A stretch of 37,492 nt of DNA from an uncultured Lachnospiraceae bacterium (GTDB taxonomy: Bacteria; Bacillota; Clostridia; Lachnospirales; Lachnospiraceae). The notes beneath the pieces are model-generated. The model searched no databases and was not told where the DNA came from. It saw only the letters and a program-made list of their open reading frames with translations. This document shows, in pieces, positions 26,147 through 34,237 of this stretch. Each line of letters starts with the position of its first letter. Position 1 is the stretch's first letter. The translations under genes were made by a program, and so were the position numbers. Location: contig CACZQN010000051.1 in the NCBI GenBank assembly GCA_902783375.1, positions 1-37,492 on the forward strand. The letters are read 5' to 3'.

Positions 26147-26590
26147 ATGATTTTAAGAATTGATTTTCATAGCAAGATACCGATCTACCAGCAGCTCAGG
26201 AACCAGATTGTGATGGCGATTGCTGATGGTAGTCTCGGGGAGGGGGAGCAGCTTCCGACGATCCGTGCGCTCGCAGAGGAGAGTGGGATTAATATGATGA
26301 CAGTCAGTAAAGCTTACCAGATGCTGCGGGATGAGGGATATATTGTGACGGACCGCAGGAGAGGGGCTGTAGTCATCGGCCGCAGGAGTGAGGATACCGT
26401 CAGCGATGGATTTGATAAGACGGCCAAGGCGCAGGGAGATGGTCTGGGTTCTGAGAGTGAGGCGCCGGAGGTGCAGCCCCAGCCGACAGCTGGTCAGGAG
26501 GCGTCTCTTCGCCTGGCCCTGATGCAGCTGATCGCTGCCGGGATTTCGAAGGAGCGTGTCCTGAAACTATGCGAGGAAATTCTCCAGTAA
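26147..26590 (+). CDS. GntR-family regulator, YtrA-like
   Basis: A 147-residue DNA-binding protein. Residues 10-75 form the GntR winged helix (IPIYQQLRNQIVMAIADGSLGEGEQLPTIR, then INMMTVSKAYQMLRDEGYIVTDRRRGAVV). The C-terminal part is short, without the FadR, HutC or aminotransferase ligand domains, which places it with the YtrA group. A polar, Gln/Pro-rich linker (about 80-115) joins the two parts. AGAGGT lies 8 nt upstream. The neighbouring DUF5808 membrane-protein gene is 75 nt downstream and likely shares the promoter. YtrA regulators often govern membrane or envelope-stress genes, which fits. Confidence 0.9.
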   Translation: MILRIDFHSKIPIYQQLRNQIVMAIADGSLGEGEQLPTIRALAEESGINMMTVSKAYQMLRDEGYIVTDRRRGAVVIGRRSEDTVSDGFDKTAKAQGDGLGSESEAPEVQPQPTAGQEASLRLALMQLIAAGISKERVLKLCEEILQ

Positions 26591-26665
26591 GAGTGCACAT
26601 CCCCTGCCCCACCACCCGGGAGGTTTCGCGCGGAGAATGCGCATGACATAAAGGAGGTATCAGGT

Positions 26666-28087
26666 ATGGCTTATATCTTGATCATATGGCTTTCCATCAT
26701 CTGGATCGCCCCGCTTGTGATCTTGCTGCAGATCAATGAAGCAAAGTGGAAGAAGAATATCGTGGTCGGGGTGACCTTTCCGCAGGAAGCGCGGGAGAAT
26801 CCGGAGGTTCTTACTGCACTTGCAAATTACCGGAAGCAGTCCCTTCTGATCATGTGGCTTCTTCTTGCTGCGGGGATGGCAGGGATGGTCGTCGGTCTGA
26901 TGATCCCGAACAAATTCGGCCTGAATATGATGCTCTGGGGTATCTGGCTGATCGGCTGTATCATCCTGCCGTATGTTCCCTATGTGCGGACAAACAGTGC
27001 CCTCAAGCAGATCAAGAAAAAGCATGGATATGGCAGAAGAGAAGGACATGGAGAAGGACAAGAAGAAACGGCTTCTGCTCCTGTTCTGATTGACCTGTCG
27101 GCCATGCCTTCTGACCGGTGGATTTCGCCGTGGGTTTTCCTGCCGGCTGTGCTGATTGCTGCCTGTCCGGCGCTTTTTGAAAAAAGCCTCTGGCCGATCT
27201 ACCTGGTGATGGCGGGAACCTGCGTGCTTTTCTGGGTTGCCTACCGGTATCTCTACCGCAACCGCTCGGAGCGGGTGGATGAGAATGTCGAGCTGACGAA
27301 GGCGCTGACCGCGCTGCGGCGCAGGAACTGGGGGAGAATCTGGCTGGCCTCGACCTGGCTGACCGCAATCTATTCCCTCCTGATCTGGCTGTTCAGTAAG
27401 TCGCCGGCAGCAGTGCTGATCCTGACCATCCTCTACAGCATCCTGGTCTGCGCGATCGTCCTGTGGCTGGAGATGGAGACGAGACGCCAGCAGGCGGAAC
27501 TGACGAAGCAGAGCGGGACCGGCCAGCTGGTCGATGAGGATGACTACTGGATCGGTGGTATCTTCTATCATAATCCGGATGACAGCAGGCTGATTATCAA
27601 TTATCGTGTGGGAAATAATACCACCGTGAATCTGGCGAAAACCTCCGGAAAGGTGCTGATGCTGGCCGTACTTGCGATTCTTCTGATTATCCCGTTCACT
27701 GGGTTATGGCTTGATGCCGAGTCCACGAACCCGATCACGCTGGCCGTCTCTGACTTGACAGAAACGAGCATGGAGCATGAACAACCGGATCTTGAACTCG
27801 TCGCAAGCAGTGGCATGACGACATACAGAGTTCCGCTTGATCAGATCGTTTCCGTAGAAAAACTGACGGAGCTTCCGGATATGGTCAGGTCCTGGGGTAC
27901 GGCGATGCCGGGGCTCGATAAGGGGAACTGGGCAGTAATCGGATACGGTTCCGTCAAGGTCCTGATCGATCCCACAACGCCGCCTTTCCTCATGATCAAG
28001 GATAAGACAGGCCAGTGGTGGCTGTTCGGGACAAGAACACCGGAACTGACAGAAAGGGTATATCAGTGTCTGCCTGAGAAAAAGTAA
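26666..28087 (+). CDS. Multi-pass membrane protein with DUF5808 motif
   Basis: A 473-residue integral membrane protein with hydrophobic segments near residues 3-22, 63-83, 88-106, 155-175, 180-200, 225-270 and 330-352. A soluble loop near 290-330 reads DDYWIGGIFYHNPDDSRLIINYR...TVNLAK, the DUF5808 signature. The last 110 residues (TYRVPLDQIVSVEKL...FLMIKDKTGQWWLFGT) resemble a PH-like membrane-edge domain. AAAGGAGGT lies 6 nt before the ATG. DUF5808 proteins often accompany small GntR regulators; their function is unknown. No terminator is clear downstream; a stem at 28264-28288 (CAGGGC/GCCCTG) lacks a T-run. Confidence 0.82.
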   Translation: MAYILIIWLSIIWIAPLVILLQINEAKWKKNIVVGVTFPQEARENPEVLTALANYRKQSLLIMWLLLAAGMAGMVVGLMIPNKFGLNMMLWGIWLIGCIILPYVPYVRTNSALKQIKKKHGYGRREGHGEGQEETASAPVLIDLSAMPSDRWISPWVFLPAVLIAACPALFEKSLWPIYLVMAGTCVLFWVAYRYLYRNRSERVDENVELTKALTALRRRNWGRIWLASTWLTAIYSLLIWLFSKSPAAVLILTILYSILVCAIVLWLEMETRRQQAELTKQSGTGQLVDEDDYWIGGIFYHNPDDSRLIINYRVGNNTTVNLAKTSGKVLMLAVLAILLIIPFTGLWLDAESTNPITLAVSDLTETSMEHEQPDLELVASSGMTTYRVPLDQIVSVEKLTELPDMVRSWGTAMPGLDKGNWAVIGYGSVKVLIDPTTPPFLMIKDKTGQWWLFGTRTPELTERVYQCLPEKK

Positions 28088-28110
28088 ATTTCAGTCAAAT
28101 GTGATCTGTT

Positions 28111-28227
28111 ATGAGCGTCAGTGCGAAGCACCCGAAGGCAGAGAATATGATGGATGTGGAAGATGGCGAAAAGAAAGACGGCGAAGAAAAAGTGAAGGAA
28201 GAAGGGAATGACCTTCAGCTGAAGTAA
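28111..28227 (+). CDS. Possible 38-residue acidic/basic small protein
   Basis: ATG at 28111 opens a 38-codon frame ending TAA, encoding a charged peptide rich in Glu, Lys and Asp with no hydrophobic part. It fills half the gap before the dipeptidase gene. There is no ribosome site upstream and no recognised relative, so it may be chance. It also contains the GTGCGAAGCAC hairpin seen at 65-75. Confidence 0.2.
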   Translation: MSVSAKHPKAENMMDVEDGEKKDGEEKVKEEGNDLQLK

Positions 28228-28316
28228 GCACAAATCGTAACGGAACAGTTCCAAAATGATCATCAGGGCCGGTAAGCTGCCAGCCCTGTATCGCTTGAAA
28301 AAGGAGGGAACAGGCA

Positions 28317-29783
28317 ATGCCTTGTACAACAATTCTGGTCGGGAAGAAGGCCAGCAACGACGGATCCACCATGATCGCCCGGACGGACGATGGATTCTTT
28401 GATGTGAAGAAACTGGTGGTAGTGGAACCAAAGAAACAGCCGAAGAAATATAAGAGCGTGATCGGACACCTGACGGTGGAACTGCCGGAGGAAGCGATGC
28501 GCTATACCGCGCTCCCGAATGTCGATCCGAAGAAGGAAGGCATCTGGGCAGCGGCCGGGATCAATGCGGCGAACGTCGGTATGACCGCAACGGAGACCAT
28601 CACTTCCAATCCGCGCGTTCTCGCTGCGGATCCGATGGTAGAGTACCGGAAAGCAGAGAAGAGAGGTGAGAAGGATACCCCGGGCGGCATCGGAGAGGAG
28701 GACCTCCTGGTCCTTGTTCTCCCATACATTCACAGTGCCAGAGAGGGCGTGCTGCGGACGGCGTCCCTGCTTGAGAAGTATGGCACCTACGAGATGAACG
28801 GCATCGGCTTCAATGATGAGCATGAAGTCTGGTGGATGGAGACCATCGGCGGCCACCACTGGATGGCAAAGAGGGTGCCGGATGATGCCTGCGTGATCGC
28901 ACCGAACCAGTTCGGGATGGACAGCTTTGACCTGGAGGACGCCTTCGGGAAGCAGGAAGCCCATCTGTGCTCTGCCGATCTCCGGGAATTCATCCGTGAC
29001 AACCACCTCGACCTCAACCAGAACGGCGTATTTAACCCAAGAGACATCTTCGGATCGCACGACGATTCCGACCATATTTACAATACCCCGCGTGCCTGGT
29101 TCATGGGGCGCTACCTGACCCCGTACTCCCATGTCTGGGAGGGACCGGATGCGGAGTTCACGCCGGAGAGCGACAACATTCCGTGGTGCCTGGTGCCGGA
29201 TCGCAAGGTCACTGCAGAGGATGTGAAGTACATCCTGTCCATGCACTATCAGGGAACGGAGTATGACCCATACGCCGGCAAGGACACCGGCAAGCGCGGC
29301 ATGTACCGTTCCATCGGCATCAACCGCACCGGGGACACGGCGATCTGCCAGATCCGGTCCGATGTCCCGGATCCGCTGAAGGGCATCGAGTGGGTCATCT
29401 TCGGATCCACGACCTTTGCGCCGGCGCTTCCTGTCTATGCAAATGTCCCGTCCATGCCGAAGTATCTCTCAGAGGTTGCCATGGAGCCGTCCACCGAAAA
29501 TCTGTACTGGGCCAGCCGCACGATCGCAGCACTCACGGATGCGAATTATCACACCAGCATCCAGCAGATCGAGCGCTGGCAGAACGCGGTTCATACGAAG
29601 GGCCGCCAGATCATCCGGGAATATGATCAGAAGATGACGGAGTCCGGTGATTACACGCTGACCGCTGAGGCAAATGAGAAGATCTGCAAGATGGCGAAGG
29701 AGCAGACCACAAAGACCCTCGGGAAGGTGCTGCATGACGCCAGCATGCATATGAAGAACGGTTTTAACCGTGCCGATCACTGA
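28317..29783 (+). CDS. C69-family dipeptidase (PepD-like)
   Basis: A 488-residue N-terminal-nucleophile hydrolase. It starts MPCTTILVGKKASNDGSTMIARTDD, the C69 hallmark; Cys3 becomes the N-terminal nucleophile after loss of Met-Pro. Further family features are AGINAANVGMTATETI, GGIGEEDLL, NGIGFNDEHEVWWMETIGGHHWMAKRVPDDACVIAPNQFG and the C-terminal RAW...L. It would release amino acids from dipeptides in the cytoplasm, as no signal peptide is seen. AAGGAGG lies 9 nt before the ATG. Usual length for the family. Confidence 0.93.
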   Translation: MPCTTILVGKKASNDGSTMIARTDDGFFDVKKLVVVEPKKQPKKYKSVIGHLTVELPEEAMRYTALPNVDPKKEGIWAAAGINAANVGMTATETITSNPRVLAADPMVEYRKAEKRGEKDTPGGIGEEDLLVLVLPYIHSAREGVLRTASLLEKYGTYEMNGIGFNDEHEVWWMETIGGHHWMAKRVPDDACVIAPNQFGMDSFDLEDAFGKQEAHLCSADLREFIRDNHLDLNQNGVFNPRDIFGSHDDSDHIYNTPRAWFMGRYLTPYSHVWEGPDAEFTPESDNIPWCLVPDRKVTAEDVKYILSMHYQGTEYDPYAGKDTGKRGMYRSIGINRTGDTAICQIRSDVPDPLKGIEWVIFGSTTFAPALPVYANVPSMPKYLSEVAMEPSTENLYWASRTIAALTDANYHTSIQQIERWQNAVHTKGRQIIREYDQKMTESGDYTLTAEANEKICKMAKEQTTKTLGKVLHDASMHMKNGFNRADH

Positions 29784-29790
29784 TCTGTGG

Positions 29791-29819
29791 TTGCTTTTTA
29801 CACACTAAAGTGGTAAACT
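29791..29819 (+). promoter_or_regulatory. Putative promoter of the TrpR-like gene
   Basis: TTGCTT (29791-29796) and TAAACT (29814-29819), 17 bp apart. A small ACTAAAGT palindrome lies in the spacer. Confidence 0.4.
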
Positions 29820-29909
29820 GATTGTGCTGTTTGAGTTGGACCCGGAACATAGTGGGGGATGTGGGAGCCGGGACCGCTGAAGAGACATTTACACAGTTGG
29901 GGTTACAGA

Positions 29910-30215
29910 ATGAAAAAGACGCATACGGAAGCCGTAGATCAGTTATTTGAAGCGGTATTGAGCCTGAAGACAAAAGAAGAGTGCTATACCTTTTTTGAGG
30001 ATATCTGCACGCCGAATGAACTGGCGTCCCTGTCGCAGCGTTTTGCGGTCGGATTGAAGCTGCTGCAGAAGCAGACCTACCAGGAGATTTCCAAAACCAC
30101 CGGCGCTTCGACGGTGACGATCAGCCGTGTGAACCGGCTCCTGTCCGATGAGAATGAAGGCATCGAGATGGCCGCGAGACGGATCGGTGTAGAAGAGGCC
30201 GACACGGAAGCGTGA
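29910..30215 (+). CDS. YerC/YecD-family TrpR-like regulator
   Basis: A 101-residue helical DNA-binding protein of the TrpR superfamily. ELASLSQRFAVGLKLLQKQTYQEISKTTGASTVTISRVNRLL spans the helix-turn-helix. YerC-type proteins are common in Firmicutes, are not known to bind tryptophan, and their targets are largely undefined. The ATG at 29910 fits the family start (KKTHTEAVDQLFEAVLSLKT); only a weak GGGG precedes it. The in-frame ATG at 29859 would add 17 unrelated residues. A terminator follows, so it is monocistronic. Confidence 0.88.
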   Translation: MKKTHTEAVDQLFEAVLSLKTKEECYTFFEDICTPNELASLSQRFAVGLKLLQKQTYQEISKTTGASTVTISRVNRLLSDENEGIEMAARRIGVEEADTEA

Positions 30216-30240
30216 CGGATCAGAACGGATATGGTGACAG

Positions 30241-30275
30241 AAGGAAGAAGCGGAAATGCTTCTTCCTTTCTTGTC
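30241..30275 (+). terminator. Rho-independent terminator
   Basis: AAGGAAGAAGC (30241-30251) pairs perfectly with GCTTCTTCCTT (30258-30268), loop GGAAAT, then TCTTGT. It separates the TrpR-like gene from the polymerase gene. Confidence 0.75.
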
Positions 30276-30309
30276 GGTAGAGAAATGAGGTGGAAGATGG
30301 AGTCAGACC

Positions 30310-31848
30310 ATGGCTGAACGAAAGCAGCGTTCCTATATTGCAATCGACCTGAAATCATTCTATGCCTCGGTGGAGTGTGCCGCCAGAGGCCTGGATCCGC
30401 TGACGGAAAATCTGGTCGTGGCGGATCTGTCCAGGACGGAAAAGACGATCTGCCTGGCAGTCTCGCCGTCGCTCAAGGCCTGCGGAATCGGCGGGCGTGC
30501 GAGGCTGTTTGAGGTGGTGCAGCGGGTCCGCGAGGTGAATGCGGAGCGGCTGCAGAAAGCGCCGGAACATCATTTTACAGGGAAATCGTCCAACGCGGCG
30601 GAACTCGCGAAGGATCCTTCCCTGGAACTGGACTACGTGGTGGCGACGCCGCGGATGCGGGCCTACATCGAGGAAAGTACGAAGATCTATGAGATCTATC
30701 TGCGCTATATCGCGCCGGAAGATATCCATGTCTATTCCATCGATGAGGTGTTCATGGATGTCACTGATTACCTGCACACCTACAACATGACCCCGCATGA
30801 ACTGGCGATCCGGATAATCCGGGAGGTGCTGGCCGAGACCGGCATCACCGCGACAGCCGGAATCGGGACAAATCTCTACCTGGCGAAGGTTGCGATGGAC
30901 ATCGTCGCGAAGCACATGGATGCGGACGCGGACGGCGTGAGAATCGCGGAACTGGATGAGATGCGCTACCGCCGCCTGCTCTGGAACCATGAGCCGCTCA
31001 CGGATTTCTGGCGGGTCGGCCGCGGCTATGCGAAGAAGCTGCGGGACAACGGACTGTATACCATGGGAGATATCGCAAGGTGTTCTCTGGGCGGTGCGGA
31101 AGATTTTCACAATGAAGAACTGCTCTATGGGCTGTTCGGGATCAATGCGGAACTCCTGATCGATCACGCATGGGGCTACGAGCCCTGCGGGATGAAGGAG
31201 ATCAAGGCGTACCGGCCGGAGACCAACAGCATCGGGAGCGGACAGGTCCTGGCCTGCCCGTACACGGTGGAGGACGCGGCGATCATCGTGCGTGAGATGG
31301 TCGATGAGCTGGTGCTCCATCTGGTAGAAAAACAGCTGGTGACGGACCAGATCGTGCTTGATGTCAACTATGACCGGGAAAGTCTCGCGGATCCGGAGGT
31401 CCGGAGAAAGTACAAGGGGCCGGTTTCGAAGGACTGGTATGGGCGCGAAGCCCCGAAGCATGCGCATGGCTCTGCAAATCTTCCGTCGCATACGTCTTCT
31501 ACGAGGAAGATCGTCGATGAGACGATGGCCCTCTATGAGAGAATTACGAATCCGCTGCTGCTGGTGCGGCGGCTCTATGTGACGGCCAATCATGTGATCC
31601 CGGAGGAGGAGTACCAGAAGCAGAAGGAAGAAACATACGAACAGCTGGACCTCTTTACCGATTTTGCGGCACTGGAAAAGGAGCGCGAAGAGGCCGACAG
31701 TGAACGGCAGGAGGAAAAGAACCTGCAGGAATCGATCCTTGCCATCAAGAAGAAATTCGGCCAGAATGCGATCCTGAAGGGGACGAATCTGATGAAAGGA
31801 GCAACCGCAATTGAACGACACGACCAGATCGGAGGGCATAAGGCCTGA
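30310..31848 (+). CDS. Y-family DNA polymerase (UmuC/UvrX-like)
   Basis: A 512-residue lesion-bypass polymerase. Motif I is YIAIDLKSFYASVECAARGLDPL, with metal-binding Asp and steric YASVE; the catalytic acids are in HVYSIDEVFMDVT. Then ATAGIGTNLYLAKVAMDIVAKH (palm), FWRVGRGYAKKLRDNGLYTMGDIA (helix-hairpin-helix thumb) and a little-finger domain from about 325. QLDLFTDF near 450 is a beta-clamp binding motif. The C-terminal 60 residues are charged. This is the Firmicutes UvrX/YqjW type rather than DinB. GGAG lies 7 nt before the ATG. No LexA-type SOS box was seen upstream. Its last 38 bp overlap the next gene. Confidence 0.93.
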   Translation: MAERKQRSYIAIDLKSFYASVECAARGLDPLTENLVVADLSRTEKTICLAVSPSLKACGIGGRARLFEVVQRVREVNAERLQKAPEHHFTGKSSNAAELAKDPSLELDYVVATPRMRAYIEESTKIYEIYLRYIAPEDIHVYSIDEVFMDVTDYLHTYNMTPHELAIRIIREVLAETGITATAGIGTNLYLAKVAMDIVAKHMDADADGVRIAELDEMRYRRLLWNHEPLTDFWRVGRGYAKKLRDNGLYTMGDIARCSLGGAEDFHNEELLYGLFGINAELLIDHAWGYEPCGMKEIKAYRPETNSIGSGQVLACPYTVEDAAIIVREMVDELVLHLVEKQLVTDQIVLDVNYDRESLADPEVRRKYKGPVSKDWYGREAPKHAHGSANLPSHTSSTRKIVDETMALYERITNPLLLVRRLYVTANHVIPEEEYQKQKEETYEQLDLFTDFAALEKEREEADSERQEEKNLQESILAIKKKFGQNAILKGTNLMKGATAIERHDQIGGHKA

Positions 31849-32209
31849 AGACCGCGCACCGGCGGGAGGCGGCGGCGCCGTCAGAGAAGCAGCGGACCGG
31901 CCGGACGCGTGTGAAGGAGCAGCGAACCAGCCGGCCGCTGGTGGAGGAGCAGCGAACCAGCCGGCCGCCGGTGCGCCGGTCTCCCGCCAGCAAACCGGCG
32001 CGGCAGCCTGGCAGCAGAAGGCCGAGGCGGAGACGCTCCGCAAATACGGCGACATCATCGACCTGCCCCATCCGGATTCGAAAGCCCATCCCCGGATGAC
32101 GAATGAGAACCGCGCCGCCCAGTTTGCACCCTTCCAGGCCCTCAGCGGCTTCGGCGATGCCATAAAAGAGAGAGCAGATGAGGTCGAAGAATCCTTCGGT
32201 GACCGGTAG
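31811..32209 (+). CDS. Small partner protein of the Y-family polymerase
   Basis: A 132-residue protein read from a TTG codon with AAAGGAG 10 nt upstream, overlapping the polymerase end by 38 bp. The first 70 residues are low-complexity (Ala, Gly, Pro, Gln) and include a 10-residue repeat. The conserved part is C-terminal: YGDIIDLPHPDSKAHPRMTNENRAAQFAPFQALSGF. Genes with this RAAQFAPFAAL-type tail are familiar to me after UmuC-like genes in clostridia, in the place where bacilli keep YolD. A role as polymerase cofactor is inferred from that position; no biochemical function is known to me. Confidence 0.75.
   Translation: MNDTTRSEGIRPEDRAPAGGGGAVREAADRPDACEGAANQPAAGGGAANQPAAGAPVSRQQTGAAAWQQKAEAETLRKYGDIIDLPHPDSKAHPRMTNENRAAQFAPFQALSGFGDAIKERADEVEESFGDR
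31916..31975 (+). repeat. Two 30-bp tandem repeats within the partner gene
   Basis: Units 31916-31945 and 31946-31975, nearly identical, begin GGAGCAGCGAACCAGCCGGC. Being a multiple of three, they add a 10-residue Gly/Ala/Asn/Gln/Pro repeat without breaking the frame. Confidence 0.75.
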
Positions 32210-32225
32210 GATTTCCGCTTTTTTT
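32190..32225 (+). terminator. Possible terminator after the polymerase pair
   Basis: AATCCT (32190-32195) pairs with AGGATT (32208-32213) over an inner CGGT/ACCG, followed after 5 nt by seven T. The stem spans the stop codon. The gap 32226-32322 has a short TGAGGAACCTCA palindrome and no clear promoter. Confidence 0.45.
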
Positions 32226-32322
32226 CTCCCGGGACGCAACCCGACTGCCTGTTTTCCTGTCTTTCAGGGTGAGGAACCTCATGGAACGATGATATTGGTT
32301 GTGATACCAAAAGGGCTATGTG

Positions 32323-32877
32323 ATGGAAGATAGTAGAATTCTTGCTTTGTACTGGCAGCGGGACGAATCGGCTATCCGGGAGACCAGGCAGGCGTATGGG
32401 AAGCGGCTTCTCCGATTGGCAGAACGGATTCTGCGCATTGCGGCGGATGCGGAGGAATGTGAGAGCGACACGTATCTTGCAGCCTGGAACGCAATCCCGC
32501 CCGCATATCCGGAGCATTTCTTTGCATATCTTGCGAAGATCTGCAGAAATCTGGCGTTCCGGCGCCTCGAGTATGATCATGCCGCGAAACGCAGTGCGGA
32601 AATGGTGGAACTTTCTGAGGAGATGCAGCTCTGTATCCCGGATGCTGCTGCCGAACGGAAATTCGAGGAGAAGGAGCTTGCCGACCTTCTGAATGGCTTT
32701 CTTGCGGGGCTGAAACCGGAGAGCCGTGCGATCTTCATCCGCAGATATTTCCTGATGGAATCCATAGCGGAGATTGCCGGGGCACTTGGCATGCGGGAGA
32801 GTAAGATCAAAAGTTCCCTGTTCCGAAGCAGGAAGATGCTATTGCAGTATCTGGAGAAGGAGGGCATTCGGATATGA
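32323..32877 (+). CDS. ECF-type RNA polymerase sigma factor
   Basis: A 184-residue extracytoplasmic-function sigma factor. Region 2 lies at about 8-90 (ECESDTYLAAWNAIP, FAYLAKICRNLAFRRL). Region 4 lies at about 120-180 (FLAGLKPESRAIFIRRYFLMESIAEIAGALGMRESKIKSSLFRSRKMLLQYL), with the promoter-reading helix. The ATG at 32323 lies 7 nt after AAAGGG; GTG 32320 is an alternative. Its stop overlaps the next gene as ATGA, so the two are translationally coupled, the usual sigma/anti-sigma layout. What it senses is unknown. Confidence 0.92.
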   Translation: MEDSRILALYWQRDESAIRETRQAYGKRLLRLAERILRIAADAEECESDTYLAAWNAIPPAYPEHFFAYLAKICRNLAFRRLEYDHAAKRSAEMVELSEEMQLCIPDAAAERKFEEKELADLLNGFLAGLKPESRAIFIRRYFLMESIAEIAGALGMRESKIKSSLFRSRKMLLQYLEKEGIRI

Positions 32878-34169
32878 CAGGGATGGAATTGCTGAAAGGC
32901 TTTGGCGATATTTCGGAGGAAATGCTTGCGGAAGCAGTGCATGCGGAAGCAGTGCATGCGGAAGCGACGCATGCGGAAAAGGTCGAATACCGGAATCATC
33001 AGGAAGATGGAGAACGTGGCGTGTATCGTCTGAGACCGGGATGGACCAGGATTGCGGCTGCGGCTGCCAGCGTTGTGGTGATCTTCGGCGGCATCTTCGG
33101 GACGGGTCTGTACCGGCGCTTCGGGATGACCGGGAGCAATCCGGCGGGGAATAGCGATGTCGTCTATGTGCCCGGAACAGGTGTTGCCATGACCGAGGAG
33201 GCGGCAGGCTCTGCAGATCTGCCGGTTGTCGAATCCTATGCGGTTGACGGTGAGGCATGCTATGTCGCCCCGAAGAATGGCGAGATCAATACCTCAATGC
33301 CGCTGCGGAATGCGATGGCATATTACGGCGACCAGGCAGCATACAGGGTCATCGTGGAACTTTTCCATGATGAAAATGGTATCGGCTTCGACAGCGCGGA
33401 AATGGCTGAAGTGATCAATGCACTGGATGCGATCGGTTATCGTCAGATCAGGCTGGAGAGAGTCATACATCAGGATGCGGCATCTGTACTCCTGACCATG
33501 CTGCTGACCAAAGGAGAAGTGAAACATTTTGCGGAAGCAATCTCCGGATCGGCTGCTGCGAACTACGGTTTCATGTTCTACCTGTACCGGGAGTACGTCC
33601 GCGAGGAAGACCAGGTGGAGATCCTTACGGCGGATATCGCAGGAACAGAATCGGGCGGTCAGGCGGCGGAGATCATAGATACCGAACCGGACGATCAGTC
33701 GGCGGAGATCATAGATACCGAACCGGGCGACCAGCCGGTGGAAGTCTATGAAGGGTGGTCGGATACGTTCGTCTCTGTTGATGTGCTCCTTGCGGATGCG
33801 CGCACGGCAGATCTCTACTGTGGCAGATACTTTGATTCCACCGGAATGATGACCATTCTGCTGACAGAGGATACCCCGGAGAACGAGGCGCTGATCTGTG
33901 ACACGCTGGGAATCGATCCGGCGCGGGTCATTTTCAGGGAGGCAACATTTACACTCCAATATCTGACTGCGCTGCAGGGGAAGATTACGGAGAAAATGGT
34001 GAATCACGAGCTGCCTTTTGTGTATGGCTCCGGTGTCTATGAGATGGAGAACAGGGTCATCCTTGACGTCAGCACAGATGATGATACAATGTTAGAGGAA
34101 GTCCGGCGGCTTGACACCATTGGCGGCGCCCTGGTCTTCCGGGTCGGCCAGCAGGCGACAGCAGAATGA
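32874..34169 (+). CDS. Membrane-anchored probable anti-sigma protein
   Basis: A 431-residue protein with a cytoplasmic N-terminus (1-56), one membrane helix near 58-78 (IAAAAASVVVIFGGIFGTGLY) and a large outside domain. This layout, with the ATGA overlap to the sigma gene, is that of an anti-sigma factor or of the sigma-associated proteins of clostridia, though I see no zinc anti-sigma motif. The N-terminus holds a 5-residue repeat (AEAVH three times) and the outside part a 12-residue repeat (AEIIDTEPxDQ, 33665-33736). The domain around 270-420 is not recognised. Its stop overlaps an ATG at 34166 (ATGA), linking it to the lipoprotein gene. Confidence 0.8.
   Translation: MTGMELLKGFGDISEEMLAEAVHAEAVHAEATHAEKVEYRNHQEDGERGVYRLRPGWTRIAAAAASVVVIFGGIFGTGLYRRFGMTGSNPAGNSDVVYVPGTGVAMTEEAAGSADLPVVESYAVDGEACYVAPKNGEINTSMPLRNAMAYYGDQAAYRVIVELFHDENGIGFDSAEMAEVINALDAIGYRQIRLERVIHQDAASVLLTMLLTKGEVKHFAEAISGSAAANYGFMFYLYREYVREEDQVEILTADIAGTESGGQAAEIIDTEPDDQSAEIIDTEPGDQPVEVYEGWSDTFVSVDVLLADARTADLYCGRYFDSTGMMTILLTEDTPENEALICDTLGIDPARVIFREATFTLQYLTALQGKITEKMVNHELPFVYGSGVYEMENRVILDVSTDDDTMLEEVRRLDTIGGALVFRVGQQATAE
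32928..32972 (+). repeat. Three 15-bp tandem repeats
   Basis: GCGGAAGCAGTGCAT occurs at 32928 and 32943, with a changed third copy at 32958. It encodes AEAVH repeats near the start of the anti-sigma-like protein and keeps the frame. Confidence 0.8.
33665..33736 (+). repeat. Two 36-bp tandem repeats
   Basis: Units at 33665-33700 and 33701-33736 encode the 12-residue repeat AEIIDTEPxDQ, an acidic stretch in the outside domain. Only a few bases differ. Confidence 0.8.
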
Positions 34170-34237
34170 ATAGAATAAAGAGATCGGATCTGTATGGATA
34201 TATTCATGCAGAGTGGAGAAAGACAGGAATTTGCAGG

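Noticed and set aside
28264-28288. CAGGGC/GCCCTG hairpin as a terminator of the membrane-protein gene
   Set aside because: No T-run follows; it lies in the leader of the dipeptidase gene.
30216-30309. LexA-type SOS box for the polymerase
   Set aside because: No GAAC-4-GTTC or clostridial-type dyad was found in the gap upstream.
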